Assembly: GCF_027943255.1 (NCBI RefSeq)
Contig: NC_072893.1
Coordinates: 24,946,001 to 25,010,000, forward strand
Source: Anastrepha obliqua
Taxonomy: Eukaryota > Arthropoda > Insecta > Diptera > Tephritidae
Length of the DNA: 64,000 nt
Direction: 5' to 3'
This document shows positions 1 through 11,894 of this stretch, in pieces (position 1 is the first letter of the stretch; each line of letters starts with the position of its first letter). Position numbers and translations under genes: made by a program. The notes under the pieces were generated by a model. It made no database searches and was not told the DNA's origin. It worked only from the letters and a program-made list of their open reading frames with translations.

Positions 1-60
1 TACAGACACATACATACACACACATATGTATATGCATACACATATATTTATAAAATCTTC
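1..60. repeat. ACAT/CA-type microsatellite
   Basis: Imperfect run of ACAT, ACAC and ATAT units at the window edge. It is simple sequence with no coding potential. Confidence 0.8.
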
Positions 61-600
61 TACTCACACATGCGAACCATTCAGAATCGTTGAAAAAAGC
101 CATTTCCGCATTTGCGACGACATCACAGCGACTGAATGGTGGAAAAGACATGGCATGGCATGAAATGAGTTTGCTTTTGTTTGTTTATTTACTTTGACTT
201 TACATTGGCCATCCGATAGGCGAAAATAAACATAAAAGCAAAATATAAAGCGCGAGATGTGAAAGGCATAGATTTGCCTGCATAGCTGCAAGTTTTTTTT
301 TTTTTCACTTTGTAGCCTTCGAACGACTTGCGTGGGAGTGCCAAAAGCAATAGGAAATTGAGCTACTTTTATCTTTTATTTATTTTTTGTTTTTGCTAGC
401 GATCTATTAACCGTCTTCTTCTCCTTGGTCTTGTTTACAGAGGCGAAGTGTCTTGTAAGTTAAGTCGTAAGATTATGTTGTTCTTGTTAAGTATGCCACG
501 TGTTTTGTGTATGTGTAGGTTACTGATTAAATGGATGTAAAATAAATAAAAAGTTAAACGTGTTTCGTATATACTTAGATGCCATTAGGGGAGTAAACCC
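61..600. other. AT-rich DNA, nothing recognised
   Basis: Non-repetitive AT-rich sequence with a poly-T run near 293-306. Open frames are short and without family motifs, and I see no transposon ends. Confidence 0.5.
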
Positions 601-1441
601 CTCTGGAAGGGTATAAGAAATTAAGATGAAAAATTAAAAAAAAAATAATAATTTGAAGTTAAGGAAATTGATATGAGAAATGAAAAAAATTTAAATTAAG
701 AAAATCAAGGTGAAAAATTAAACAAAAAAAATTAAATTACGGAAATTAAGATGAAAAATTAAAAAAAAATTCGAAGTTCAGGAAACTAAGATGAGAAATA
801 AAAAAACAATTAATTAAAGTTAAGATGAAAAAAAGTATTTCAAGTTAAGGAAATTAAGATTAAAAAAATAGTAACCTAAAGTTAAGGAAATTATAATGAC
901 AATTAAAAAAAAATTATTTAAAGTTAAGAAAATTAAAATGAAAAATTAAAAAAAAAATATTTAAAGTTAAGGGAATTAAGATGAAGAATTAAAAAAAAAA
1001 TTTAAATTAAAAAAAAACTAAGTGAAAAAATTTAGATGATAAATTAAATAAAAATTAAATTGAAGTTAAGGAAATTAAAATAAAAAACTAAAAATAATAA
1101 TTTAAAATTAAGAAAATTAAAATGAAAAATTAATAAAATTATAATTTAAGAATTAAAAAAATTAAGCTGAAAATTAACAAAAAATTAATTTAAGGTTAAG
1201 AAAACTAAGATAAAAAATTAGAGAAATAATAATTTAAAATTAAGATAAAAAATTGAAAAAAATAATAATCTAAAGTTAAGGAAATTAAGATGAAAAATAA
1301 AAAAAAAAATTAAGTGAAGAAAATTAATATGAGAAATTAAAAAAAAAATTAATTTGAAGTTAAGGAAATTAAGATGAAAAACTAAAAATAATAATTTAAA
1401 ATTAATATGAAAAATTAACAAAAAATTAATTTAACGTCAAG
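601..1441. repeat. Degenerate A-rich minisatellite
   Basis: About twenty imperfect copies of a unit built on GTTAAGGAAATTAAGATGAA followed by an A run, with a period of roughly 40-50 bp. The array continues at 1581 after a solo LTR. Frames that appear open on the reverse strand here (Phe/Leu/Asn-rich) are by-products of the repeat. Confidence 0.85.
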
Positions 1442-1444
1442 AAA

Positions 1445-1580
1445 TGTTGGAAATATATAAATGTGGCAACACTTCCCATTACTATTTTATTATCCTCATC
1501 TCTTTCTATTCCTGTAAGAATTCATTTCATATACGCACTTGCTTATGTTCATTAGTCTATTTCAATAAATCTAACCAACA
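1445..1580 (+). mobile_element. Short solo LTR, copia-like
   Basis: A 136-bp unique block interrupts the A-rich minisatellite. It starts TGTTGG and ends CCAACA, so the ends are a 6-bp inverted repeat with TG..CA termini. It contains ATATATAAA near the 5' end and a polyadenylation-like CAATAAA near the 3' end. It is flanked by AGAAA on both sides (1440-1444 and 1581-1585), a 5-bp target duplication. The TGTTGGAAATATA start resembles Ty1/copia LTRs of flies. No internal retrotransposon sequence is adjacent, so this is a solo LTR left by LTR-LTR recombination. The plus orientation rests on the TATA and polyadenylation order. Confidence 0.72.
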
Positions 1581-1765
1581 AGAAAACTAAGATAAAAATT
1601 AAATAAGCAATAATTTAAAGTTAAGGAAATTAAGATGAAAAATTAAAAAAAATTATTCCAAGTTAATTAAATTAAGATGAAAAAAAATTAATTTGAAGTT
1701 AAGGAAACTAAAATGAAAAATTAAAAAAAAAAAATAATAATTTAAAGTTAAGGAAATTAATTCGT
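1581..1765. repeat. A-rich minisatellite, continuation
   Basis: The same AAATTAAGATGAA-type units as at 601-1441 resume immediately after the solo LTR and its target duplication. Confidence 0.8.
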
Positions 1766-2055
1766 GTGGGAAAATTATTTTCAAAACAGAATTGTGGAGC
1801 ACTGTAATCAAATTCCCTAAGTTTTCCCGGAAGAAAGAGTTCCGAGAATTTTCGGGTATCGGAAACTGAAATCTATCCAAAGTAATCATGCATTAAGTGT
1901 ATACAGTTAGCCGTAAAAAGCGAATTTTCCAGAATTTTTTCTGAGAAAAGTTTTAAATCTATTGATCGAAAAATTTGTACACATATTATGTTATGTTTTA
2001 ACTGTATTTTAAGACTTAGTATTGGTAAAAATATACCATAAATATATATAATATT

Positions 2056-2610
2056 ACACCACCCACATCCGAAATACCGACGGCATAACTTTTCCAGCCG
2101 ATTATTATGCTTTCGGGCGCTTTAGACGAGGTTAACCAGAAGCTCTGCACTCAGTTGGCGATCGTTTTGATTCCGGAGTAAAGTAATGGATCCATGCTTC
2201 ATCCAGTGTCACATATCAATGCAAAAATTTGGATTTATTACGATTAAATATGGACAAACACTTCTCAGAAACATCAAACCCGGCAGCCACTTTAAACAGA
2301 GCTTTCTCAGAGTTAAATGCTTATGCAACATAAAGCCAACTCATTCTTTTGATATCTTTACGATGCCAGCTAATTCAAGCAACTTCACTCTTCGATCATT
2401 CAAAACGATTTTGTGGATTTTTTTTATGTTTTCTGGTGCTACCGCCTCTTTGCCTCATTTAGACGTCCACGGCGTTGTGCATCATCGGTGTCTCTAAGAC
2501 CACGTTTGGAGGCAGCAAATTATCGTTTTATTATTTTATTTCTGATAGAGCGGAGATCCCATAAACTATTCAAGCCATTGCTTCGCTTGAACGGTAGTTT
2601 TTCCCATCCA
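2056..2610 (-). pseudogene. Irritans-type mariner transposase fragment
   Basis: Read on the minus strand, this block gives a transposase N-terminal half spread over several frames. An arginine-rich region that normally ends the first helix-turn-helix (about 2450-2520) is followed by PENIKKIHKIVLNDRRVKL and ISKEWVGFMLHKHLTLRKL, the second helix-turn-helix and linker. The first catalytic motif VTLDEAWIHYFTPESKR lies near 2140-2200, with SAGKVMPSVF at about 2060-2095. The order and motifs match irritans-subfamily mariners as I know them. The C-terminal half with the other two catalytic residues is missing, and frameshifts and stops are numerous. No terminal inverted repeats were found, so this is a dead fragment. 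A plus-strand open frame at 2186-2497 is its shadow. Confidence 0.75.
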
Positions 2611-3759
2611 AAGGCTGTGTAAAATGAAAACACGAAATTTTTTTTGTTCCATTTTTTTTTTTTTGGAAATAACAAAAGTAGCGTCACTCTTAGCACAATA
2701 ACTGACGAACTTATGAATAGAATATCATAATATTTGAACAGCTACCTCTTTAAGGTTAGTATTAAACGAAAAAGAGGTACATGCAATAAAACTAGTGACA
2801 TCTAACTGTTGGGTCTGGGACTTTTCAGTCCATGTGTTATTTTCTTATTTTTCTTATTCTTTATTCTCTAATTCGCGGCTAATTCACTACTACGCTAATC
2901 CCTTTTAATCAGTACATGCATTTGAAATCTCTACGATGACTAATCGGAGTCGTGGTACTAACCAACGTATTTGGTTTAACTGGTTAAAGTTTTAAAACTA
3001 CCGGCAACTCGCCGGTCATTCAGTCTGCTTTCAAATTCATAGAACAAATTTGGAGTGAGCAAATAAAAGTCATTTTTTTCTTTTATTTTGCTAGCCAATT
3101 TAGAATTACAATAGCCATACAAATGGTCAACTTCGTTCAGTTGGCTTTTTCAACAGGCCACCTGCCTTCCTTTTCTCTTCTCTTGTTTCGCCCACTTTGC
3201 CACACAAACACAAATAAATGGGCGCATATGTGATAAGTCTTGCGAAAACGGCTCGCACGTTGCCAGCTGCGCGAACTCAATTGTTGTATTTTTGTTTGAC
3301 AAGCACTTTATTGCAACATTAGAGCAATCAGGCTAAACCGCTGGGTGGCGGAACGTAACGCAACGTAAGCGACGAGAGCGCGCGCCGCAAGCATTGGTGC
3401 TCGTAGTGCCGCATGTTGGGCAGTTGGGCAACATTGTTTCGCATTTCGTCCACTGCCCCGCTCGTAGTATCTCTGTATGCGTGTATGGATGAGTATGTAT
3501 GGTTGTGTGTGTGCGTGTTAGTATGCGCTAGTTTGTGCAGCACTTGACGATATTTGTGTGCAAATATTTGATATTTTAACTCGGGGAAAAATTAAAAGCG
3601 TGCCTGTATTTGCGAAAGTGAGGCAGAACTTTTCGCTTGAAATGTACAAAATAAAATAAAAAGCAAAAACAAAAACAAGGTATGAAGAAAAAAATGGTGT
3701 AAATTTGATGTGCAATGGTTGAAGCGAATTTTTTTTTTGTAAAATTCAGTAGAAAATGC
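2611..3759. other. Unassigned AT-rich DNA
   Basis: Holds a poly-T run near 2640-2665 and mixed sequence of moderate complexity with no transposase, reverse transcriptase or RNA gene motif. The stretch 3240-3530 is more GC-rich than its surroundings and could be ancestral host DNA, but I cannot assign a function. Confidence 0.4.
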
Positions 3760-3763
3760 TTAA

Positions 3764-4437
3764 GGGGTTAGAAGTAGTCAGAATTTTTAAAAAATTGTTT
3801 TTTGCATTTTCTTAAAGTAGAATATCTTAAAATTACTGTGTGAAAATTTGAAGTGAATCCGACAAATACTTTTCGAGTTATTCAACAATTAACGAAGGGC
3901 GCTCGGGCGCTCCGAAGGTCAATAGCAAAACTTTAAACGCGTTTTTCACGAAACTATGTTTTTTGAACCAGTGAACCGCTTGGTAGATTTCAATAAAATA
4001 TACTTATTTTTTTTTTTCCTTGTTCACTCCTATCGGGAGCATAGGGCCTCGACAAGACTCTTCTATCGTACACAATTCTGTGCTGTTGTTTTTGCACCGT
4101 CCCATGAGATGTCGGCATCTGCTAGTTCGCGCAACATCGATCTTCTCTAAGTGTTTTTTGGTCTACCGCGACTAGTTTCTCTTGTCCGATTGATTTTAGA
4201 TGAATCTCCAAGGACTTGTGACGATCACCGCAAGGAACTTCTGGGGAACGGGTTGCACACAAACAGCGATAACTTTTACAATTATTAATTTTTTTTTTTT
4301 ATATTTTGCTAAAGTCAAGTCGAAACATGATGATATTTAATGTTATGTTTTTATTTTTGTAAAATAAAGCAACTGACTAGCAAAGCAAAATGATTGAAAA
4401 TCATCATTTTTTCGGGCCTCTGACTATCCCTATACCC
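3764..4437. mobile_element. TTAA-flanked non-autonomous element, piggyBac-like
   Basis: A 674-bp block is bounded by TTAA at 3760-3763 and again at 4438-4441. Just inside are imperfect inverted ends. The left reads GGGGTTAGAAGTAGTCAGAA; the right, reverse-complemented, reads GGGTATAGGGATAGTCAGAG; both share TAGTCAGA. The interior has no transposase and contains AAACGCGTTTTTC, a motif I have seen in insect MITE-like repeats. The TTAA duplication is the hallmark of piggyBac-superfamily insertion. It is called non-autonomous on size and lack of coding sequence. The ends diverge, so the copy is old. Confidence 0.6.
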
Positions 4438-4441
4438 TTAA

Positions 4442-5480
4442 TCTTAAATTTCTGCTAGCGTATAGAGAAACCTACTTCGGTTAATTAGTAAAATTAATTT
4501 TTTTTGTTTTTTAGTAATTCTTACATCCTTCCACTTCCACTTTCACTACTCCCAATGCCCACTCGCTGCAATTTACTTTTATGGTCAAAAATTCATTTTG
4601 TTTTTTACTATGCACTTTCAGGCATAACTCCCAATTGACCTGACCTGTCCGCTGCTACATACATACATACATAATCTTGTCCCCGCTATCCGAATTTGGC
4701 TTGACCGAGTAAATTTAATGAACTCAGCGCGGTGGTGGCGGTATGGCGCATTGCCAGCGAACATATTGCAACAGCTGCATTGCGCTGATGAGTAGCAGCA
4801 TTTTAGGCGCAGTTCTACAGCCGCAGCATGCGCGTTTGTCATGTGCCAATGCCGAAGGGATATGTAGGTAGATATGTATTTATGGGTATGTACTGCCCTA
4901 AATGACACAATTTTCGTAACATGCAGTAAATAAAGAGCGTTATTGTGTTGAGTGTGAGCTTACACACACCAACACAGGCTCACACTTGCAAATCGCCCGT
5001 CCAGGTTTACACAATTTACCGCCATTATTTAGCACTTACAATGATGTGGATTACCGCAATGAGGTCTCAAATTTTTGTTAAGCCCAAAATGCGGCCGTAT
5101 TTATGTCACATAAACTACTGCGTTGTTTGGCAGTAAACTCTTACAGTTGCTAACCCGAAATTTATGCTCATTCGCTTTGTCACATTTACACAACACAAAA
5201 GGGAAGCGCGCACGCAGTATTAGCAGGAAGAGAAGGAGTTGCTCTACAACTACAGCAGCATTTCCATTTTTTCGACAGGGAATGGGGTGGACTAGCAATT
5301 GTTTCTTATAGATGTTAGCCATATAAAATTCGGCCCTTGCACGATAAGCCGAAATTTAAGCCATAAGTATCGAAGACGGAAATGACGAACAAATTTTGAG
5401 ATCAAACATTTTGAAAGTAAAATTTTTACATATGTATGTGCCCATGATTATGAAAGTGGCTTAAGTCATTTAAAGGGTGA
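4442..5480. other. Unassigned DNA
   Basis: Moderately complex sequence with short unsupported open frames and short CATA runs near 4658-4672. No mobile-element motifs or RNA gene were recognised. Confidence 0.4.
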
Positions 5481-5484
5481 TGAG

Positions 5485-6740
5485 ATTGGAGATACATTTT
5501 TCCAATGTTTTTTTTTTTTTTGACAGGAAAGACTTGCGCCTCAACAACGTTTCCAAACCGTAAAGTTGTATTACGAAAATCGAAGAATCTGTGAAAAGTG
5601 TTCATCGCCCACTCAGGCCAACCGAATATCATTCAGCGATGAGGCCCATTTTTGTCTTAAGGGGGGAGCCTGGTTTCTGAGGTCTAAAAATTTCAACTTT
5701 TTGGATATTTTAAAGAAAAAAATGCCTTTCTATAAAAAAAAAATTCACTTCAACTTGGTATAAAAATCTTGAAAATTTTTTTTAATCTATTTTGTTAGTT
5801 CAAATAGAAGAGAATTTAATACTGAAGGGAACAAGCTATGATTCATTTCAAAAGGTTCATTAGTATTTTTCATTCATGTACGCCAATTCAAAGAAATCAT
5901 AAAAATGAAAAGTCGAGAAAAGAAGATAAAGTTTGTACTACAGCTGTCCGGTCACAACGTACCTACCTAACGCTCGCCTACCTTTGGCTTTGTATCTACG
6001 GAAATATTGAGAATTAGGCTCTGTAACTTTGTATTAGGAATCGCTTAAAACGAAAAAAAAATTGATTTTTTTGACCTTATAAACCAGGCTCCCCCCTTAA
6101 TGGCTACGTTAATAAGCAAAATTGCCATATTTGGGCTGAAAAGCAACCCGAAGCCATTCAAGAACCAACCAACAGCCATTATGTGAATCCATTGAAAACA
6201 ACCATTTAGTGCGGCCTATGGGCTGGAGGAATCTTCGATCCATAGTTCTTTAAAGACGAGGCTGGCGACAATGTAACAGTCAATGGCGAATGATATCGCG
6301 CCTTGATAAACGTCTTGTTGATGCCGGATATTAAAGCCCGTGATCTCCACATCATTTGGTTCCAACAAGACGGTGGATGGCGCTACTTGCCATACAGCCC
6401 GTGAAACCATGAATTCATTGTGGCGTCGTTGCGGTGAGCGATTTTTCTCTCGTCTCGGGCCAGTGGATTAACCACCAAGATTGGGACTTTGGACTTTTAT
6501 TTATGCTGCTATGTAGAGTTTAAATGCTTTGTGGATAAATCAGCGTGAATTGAAGCATTGCAAGCCAACATTCAGCCAACTAAAGTTATTCACGAGATAC
6601 CGGCCGACCGACCGAAGTCCTTGTGCGAGTCATTCAAAATTTGTATTTACGGATGCCCGAATTACGGCATGGTTACGTCCAACATTTTAAAGGGATTATC
6701 TTTAAAAAGTAAATGCCATGAATGATTCTACACAAAAATA
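5485..6740 (+). pseudogene. Tc1/mariner transposase relic (GYVNKQN type), nested insertion inside
   Basis: Plus-strand remains of an IS630-Tc1/mariner transposase of the group whose catalytic domain carries SDEAHF..GYVNKQN. An N-terminal piece (QQRFQTVKLYYENRRICEK, about 5540-5600) is fused to the catalytic start ISFSDEAHF (about 5628-5650), so the DNA-binding region is deleted. The frame is then broken by a 436-bp element at 5661-6096 and resumes with GYVNKQNCHIW. Downstream, VNGE (about 6280), WFQQDGGWR (about 6360), YVEFKCFVDKS and a tail to about 6700 are scattered over frames with many stops. The first and second catalytic Asp are recognisable; the third region (about 6460) is altered. 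It cannot encode an active enzyme. Confidence 0.75.
5661..6096. mobile_element. piggyBac-like MITE with perfect 16-bp inverted ends
   Basis: A 436-bp insertion with perfect 16-bp terminal inverted repeats, GGGGGGAGCCTGGTTT at 5661-5676 and its reverse complement at 6081-6096. It is flanked by the TTAA duplication at 5657-5660 and 6097-6100. The inverted similarity continues imperfectly inward (AGGTC..AAAA..TCAA on both sides). Removing the element plus one TTAA rejoins the mariner reading frame exactly (CTT AAT GGC TAC, giving LNGY), which proves both the insertion and its target duplication. There is no coding capacity. The TTAA target points to mobilisation by a piggyBac-type transposase, by inference. 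Age: younger than the mariner that hosts it. Confidence 0.88.
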
Positions 6741-7079
6741 ATAAAAATTGCTCAATCATTTTGAATTTTCGTTGTTTGATTTCAATTTAAAATCCCGTAC
6801 CTCAAAATTGATAACCTCTCCGTATTTATATATTTTCTAGCAGTACCCAATGCGAATCGCAACTAATACAGGATATCTGAAGCTCACAATTGTCACAGTT
6901 CCATGGCGTGGCGTCTCTTTTAACAAATGTTAAGCAGAAAATCTACAATTTGCTAGATTGAGTACATTTGCACTCGATATTAGAAGTGATTCGGACATGC
7001 GCTATAACTCACTTCCAACTGGATTTTACTGAAATTATCTCGGAACTGTACGAATATTTTACTTATTTTATATATTTTT
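6741..7079. other. Unassigned AT-rich DNA
   Basis: Sequence between the mariner relic and the T-rich tract. I see nothing recognisable in it. Confidence 0.4.
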
Positions 7080-7640
7080 ATTATTATAATTTGTTTGTTG
7101 CTTATTTTTTTAAATTTTTTTTTTCTTTTAGTATTAAAATTTTTTTTTTTCATTTTCTTTGTCTTTTTTTAATCTTTTTTTCTTTTTTTTTAATTTTTTT
7201 TTTTACGTTTTTCTTTTATTTTTTTTTAATTTTTTTGTTTTCTTTTTTTAAATTCTTTATTTTTTTTTTAACTCGTTTTTTTAATTTTTTTTTTAAATTT
7301 TTTCTTATATTTTTTTTAAATTTTTTTTTTAATTTTTTCTTATATTTTTTTTTATTTTTATTTTTTGTCTTTTTTTAAATTTTTTACTTTTTTTAATTTT
7401 TTTTTAATTTTTTTTTTTATTTTTTTTTTCTTTTCAATTTTGTTTTTAATTTTTTTTTTCTTTTCAATTTTGTTTTTAATTTTTTTTTTTTCTTTTCAAT
7501 TTTGTTTTTAATTTTTTTCTCTTCTTTTGAATTTTTTTTTTTTAGTTTTTTTTCATTTAATTTTGTTTTTCCTTTTTTTTTGAAATTTTTTTTCTCTTTT
7601 TTTAAATTATTTTTCTTTCCTATTTAACAATTTTTTTTTT
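7080..7640. repeat. T-rich low-complexity tract with tandem units
   Basis: About 560 bp of T runs broken by A, C or G. The section 7400-7530 holds tandem copies of TTTTCAATTTTGTTTTTAA followed by a T run with a 30-32 bp period (copies near 7431, 7461 and 7493). The Phe-rich open frame across 6968-7378 is a low-complexity artefact. Confidence 0.9.
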
Positions 7641-8060
7641 TTGGTATCGTGATAATCAATCATCATCACTATTGGCTGGTCAACCCCGATCAGGTCTTCC
7701 ATTACTGCGGCATATGCCTTCAATTGTCTTGGTTTCATGCCTGCGACTTTCATGCCTGCGTCATTCATGTCTGAAATTCCAAAAAACCTGCGTCGTCTTC
7801 CACACCGTCAATTTATCTGAGCGGCGGGCGGCCCATTCTTCTATGTCTGTGGCACATTCCAAAGAGTATTGGTTGGAGTTGGCAAATAGCCCGCCCATCT
7901 TAGTCGATTGATCATTATTGTTTGTGGTTATTAGAGACGTACAGTTTTTCGCGTTCATGGTTGTAGCGCTTCCGCTTCGCTTTTGATTTTCACGGAACAC
8001 TACTGATTTTTCACATAACAAACAGATCAGCAGCTTTTGCTTATCCTCGTTTCTGAATGA
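7641..8060. other. Unassigned DNA
   Basis: Mixed sequence with repeated TCATGCCTGCG near 7735-7765. Overlapping open frames on both strands have no family motif and are not called. Confidence 0.35.
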
Positions 8061-8309
8061 TTACCAATAATTGATTGGGAATAATAATTGATCGGTAAAG
8101 GAAATCTTCGTGCTCCTGTCTAGAAAACGACTCTTTAGGTTATAAGGAGATAGCAGCGGTTCGCCATAAGGACCTTTTTGAGCAATTTCTGCAGGAATTT
8201 TGTTGGTTACTCGTAGGTACTTAAATTCCTTCACTACTGTGAAACCATAGTCACCGATTTTGAGTATTTGACCAAAATTGCGTCTGACATAGTCCGAAGA
8301 AGTAGTCAA
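8061..8309 (-). pseudogene. RTE-like reverse transcriptase C-terminal fragment
   Basis: The minus-strand frame contains VVKEFKYLRVTNKIPAEIAQ followed by LKSRFLDRSTKISFTDQLL. This matches the end of non-LTR reverse transcriptases of the RTE type, where an FKYLG..-like motif precedes a segment ending in SRxLSRxTKxxLYKxLI. Active-site motifs are absent and both ends are truncated. A related 3' piece lies on the opposite strand at 8983, so they come from separate insertions or a rearrangement. Confidence 0.6.
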
Positions 8310-8982
8310 CTTTTGACTAAAGCGCTAAAGTTTGGTTTCATTTATTTCTAAGTCCGTGTAAATCAATAGCCATAAACTATACTAAAAGTAGCCTTAATTA
8401 ACTAGCTTCGTAGTGCTCTTCGAATGCTAAATGTTTGGCAATTTTTGGTTTTCAGTCAACTATGCTAAGCTAGCCGTGTATGGTAGAGGGCCAAAAATAT
8501 GCTGGAGAAGAGTTTGAAATGTTAAACTACAAAAAAAAAAAAACTGTTTTCATTTGAAAAATTTATACTTAGATATGCCTCAATCACATAAAGTTGTCCA
8601 GTTATCTTATATGGAGCAACACACTTTTTCATAGATTTTGTACAGAATACTGAGAAATTGTTAATGTAAAAGCGAAAATGGTTTCGAAGACAATATTTTG
8701 TTTAAAAAAGGGTTTGCTTTCTATAAATAAAGTAAAAGCAGAGAAAAACAATTTCTCATAATAAATGCCTCCAGATGTGAAAAAAATGCAAGTAAAAAAT
8801 TGAAGTTGGAAAATTAAATTATTAAAATATAAATTAAAATTAAAAAATTAAATTAATTATAATCTTCTTGTATTTTTTGGCTGGCAGGATTAATCAAACA
8901 TTTTTATTTCGAAACCAAAATCTTTGAATTCAAAAAAATTTTGAACTCAGGAATTACCCAAAGTAAAAACGTCATCATGTCC
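8310..8982. other. AT-rich DNA, nothing recognised
   Basis: Includes a poly-A run near 8530 and AAATTAAAATTAAA simple sequence around 8810-8860. No element ends or coding motifs were seen. Confidence 0.45.
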
Positions 8983-9231
8983 GTCCTAACGTATGGCGCA
9001 GAAGCTTATATATATAAGCTCCATTCGGTTCCAAGCGCTCGGGCTCTGAAAGTATTCGATGCGGTACCAGCTGATGGTAGCTGAGCAAGAAGAAGCTCTC
9101 CTCTGCGTTGGAAAGATCAGGTGGGGAAGGACTTTGCTTCACTTGGTGAGTCCAACTGCCGCCAGTTAGCACGGGCAAGAAACGACTGGCGTGCTTTGTT
9201 AAACTCGCTAATCAAGAAGAATAAGAACTAG
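8983..9231 (+). pseudogene. RTE-like non-LTR 3' terminal coding fragment
   Basis: Plus-strand frame begins VLTYGAEAY, the usual start of the post-RT segment (VLLYGSEAW in many elements). It passes one in-frame TGA (about 9082-9084) and ends RWKDQVGKDFASLGE, then ARARNDWRALLNSLIKK before TAG at 9229-9231. The RWxxxVxxD and ARxRxxWR arrangement is typical of the C-terminus of RTE-type ORF2. A 5'-truncated, dead copy. Confidence 0.7.
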
Positions 9232-9253
9232 ACAGCTGCAATGTATAAATAAA

Positions 9254-9455
9254 AATTTTCATAACTCAAAATATTTTTTTTTATTTGGTAAAAAAGTTAT
9301 TCAGAAGCCAAATTGGATGATTAATTTTGCGCCACCTTTTATTACAAAGACACAATACACAAAATCCAGGGCCAACACTCAAAATCACTTTTTTTATTTG
9401 GTACAAAAGTTATTCAGAAGCAAAATTGGATGATTAATTTTGTCCACCTTGTACT
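9254..9455. repeat. Two tandem copies of a dispersed ~80-bp repeat
   Basis: Two copies (about 9261-9340 and 9379-9455) share ACTCAAAAT, a T run, ATTTGGTA, GTTATTCAGAAGC and AAATTGGATGATTAATTTTG. A third copy lies at 13988-14066. The common edge GCGCCACCTT suggests one end of a mobile element, but I could not find its partner. Confidence 0.7.
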
Positions 9456-10853
9456 TCTCCCCACAATACTTCTACGCATCAAAGCCGCAAAAGAGATTAT
9501 TAACTAATTTTCAATGGACCAGCTCATAACAGAGAAATTCTCTTTAAGTTTCAAACTCATTTTGTATTCATTTCAGATTGACAGGGATTTGCCGGCTTAC
9601 ATTCACTATCGATTTTATGCCTAGAGATTTCACTTTCATGCAGTAAAATTTATAATAAATATATAAGTACGCATACATACACAAGAACACACAAATATAC
9701 AAGCACCTACACATATACACACACATAAACTTAAGTGTACATAGAATTGAGCTCTAAAAAGGGACATTAAATACAGCAGTCGCAATGCGGAAAAGCCACA
9801 AAACCCTTAAAGCAAAATAAGTGAAAAAAACAAAAAAAAAAAAAAAAACTTGGCTCGCGGCTACTGACAGCAGCTACAACAAATAGCCGGAGGCGGAAAT
9901 AGGAGGTAATACGTAAAAATGGCACTTGCTCTCTACGTGAAAGTCACGAGTGCACGAACATCCACGTACACGCACGAGTATGTATGTGTTTATCTGCATT
10001 CATATTGCACGACCATGCGCTCCCACACAACCACAAACCGGCACAGAAACGAAGCCGACGCGTAAGGAATATATATTTGCGGCAAATGCCATATGTGAAT
10101 ATATGTTTGTGTGCGTGTGTGTATGTATTCCAAAAATGTGTGTGCAGTGCGTGGAATTGGAACTAGCAACGACTACGGCTAGTGGTTGAAGAGAGCCGCA
10201 GCAGCAGCAGCGTCATCGGCCGTTGCCATTCATAAATCAAACGGAAGTATGGCATTAAAGACGATAGCTCCCACCGAAACACGAACCGGAACCGCAAACG
10301 ACGCACAGTCTAACATAAACACAGCAAAAACAAAAAAAAAAAAACAAAAAAAAAAAAAAAAGTGGCGATGTCAGTAAGGGCTTTTCGGTGCTTCATGCGT
10401 TCACTCACACACACTTACGCACATATACGCGCACCTATTACGGTAGATATGAATTACGGTACTTAAGAGTGTGCATCGTTTGTCGTCATTACGGCCATTT
10501 AGCAGAGCCACATTTTGACTGGCGAACCATGGACGAACGGCCAGGCCAATGAGGTAGCTAGCAGACGGGAGGATTATGTAACAAAATTTGGACGCTGGTA
10601 GTGGCACTCAGGATGTTGTAATCTCCTTATGCGTGGCGCTCGGTACAGCTGTTTCAATGCAATAAGTAACAGACAGTGGAATCGAAAAATTTGCAGTCAT
10701 TCGATGTAGTGGATGAGAGGGGTGGATGGAAGCTGTGCAGGGAGTGAATGCAAGTGGCAACTATAGGTAGCCTGTAGTGAAAAGTCAAATTACACAGCAA
10801 ATATTATAGTCTTTCGTCAACTATCCACCAACTAACTAGGTACGTAGGTAGTA
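9456..10853. other. Unassigned DNA with CA-rich and CAG-rich patches
   Basis: 9660-9735 is CATA/CACA-rich. 10199-10215 is a short CAG run, and 10325-10360 is poly-A. Several open frames cross it, but they are simple-sequence translations without domain or codon signal. Complexity and GC are higher than in the transposon blocks, so it may be older host non-coding DNA. The segment GAAAAGTCAAATTACACAGC near 10778 recurs in similar form near 20698. Confidence 0.4.
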
Positions 10854-11713
<860 letters not shown>

Positions 11714-11894
11714 TAAATAGGGTGACTGTCGCAATGACACACTTAGACCTTTCGTAGGTCCATTGTGATCACTGAAACTTATCCTCACACTATGGGCCCC
11801 TTTTCAAACCATCCGGTAGCTTTAATAAACGAGCAAAGCTTCATTAGTTTTAGATGCGCTATATCCGCTACATCAGTTAAAAATGCCGTATAAA

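Noticed and set aside
2186..2622. Plus-strand open frames of 103 and 69 codons
   Set aside because: They are shadows of an antisense mariner transposase whose motifs are clear on the minus strand.
6968..7378. 136-codon Phe-rich open frame
   Set aside because: It is a T-rich low-complexity tract.
10186..10377. Open frame with poly-Ala and poly-Lys
   Set aside because: Arises from a short CAG-type run and poly-A; no host homolog recognised and no supporting splice or start context.
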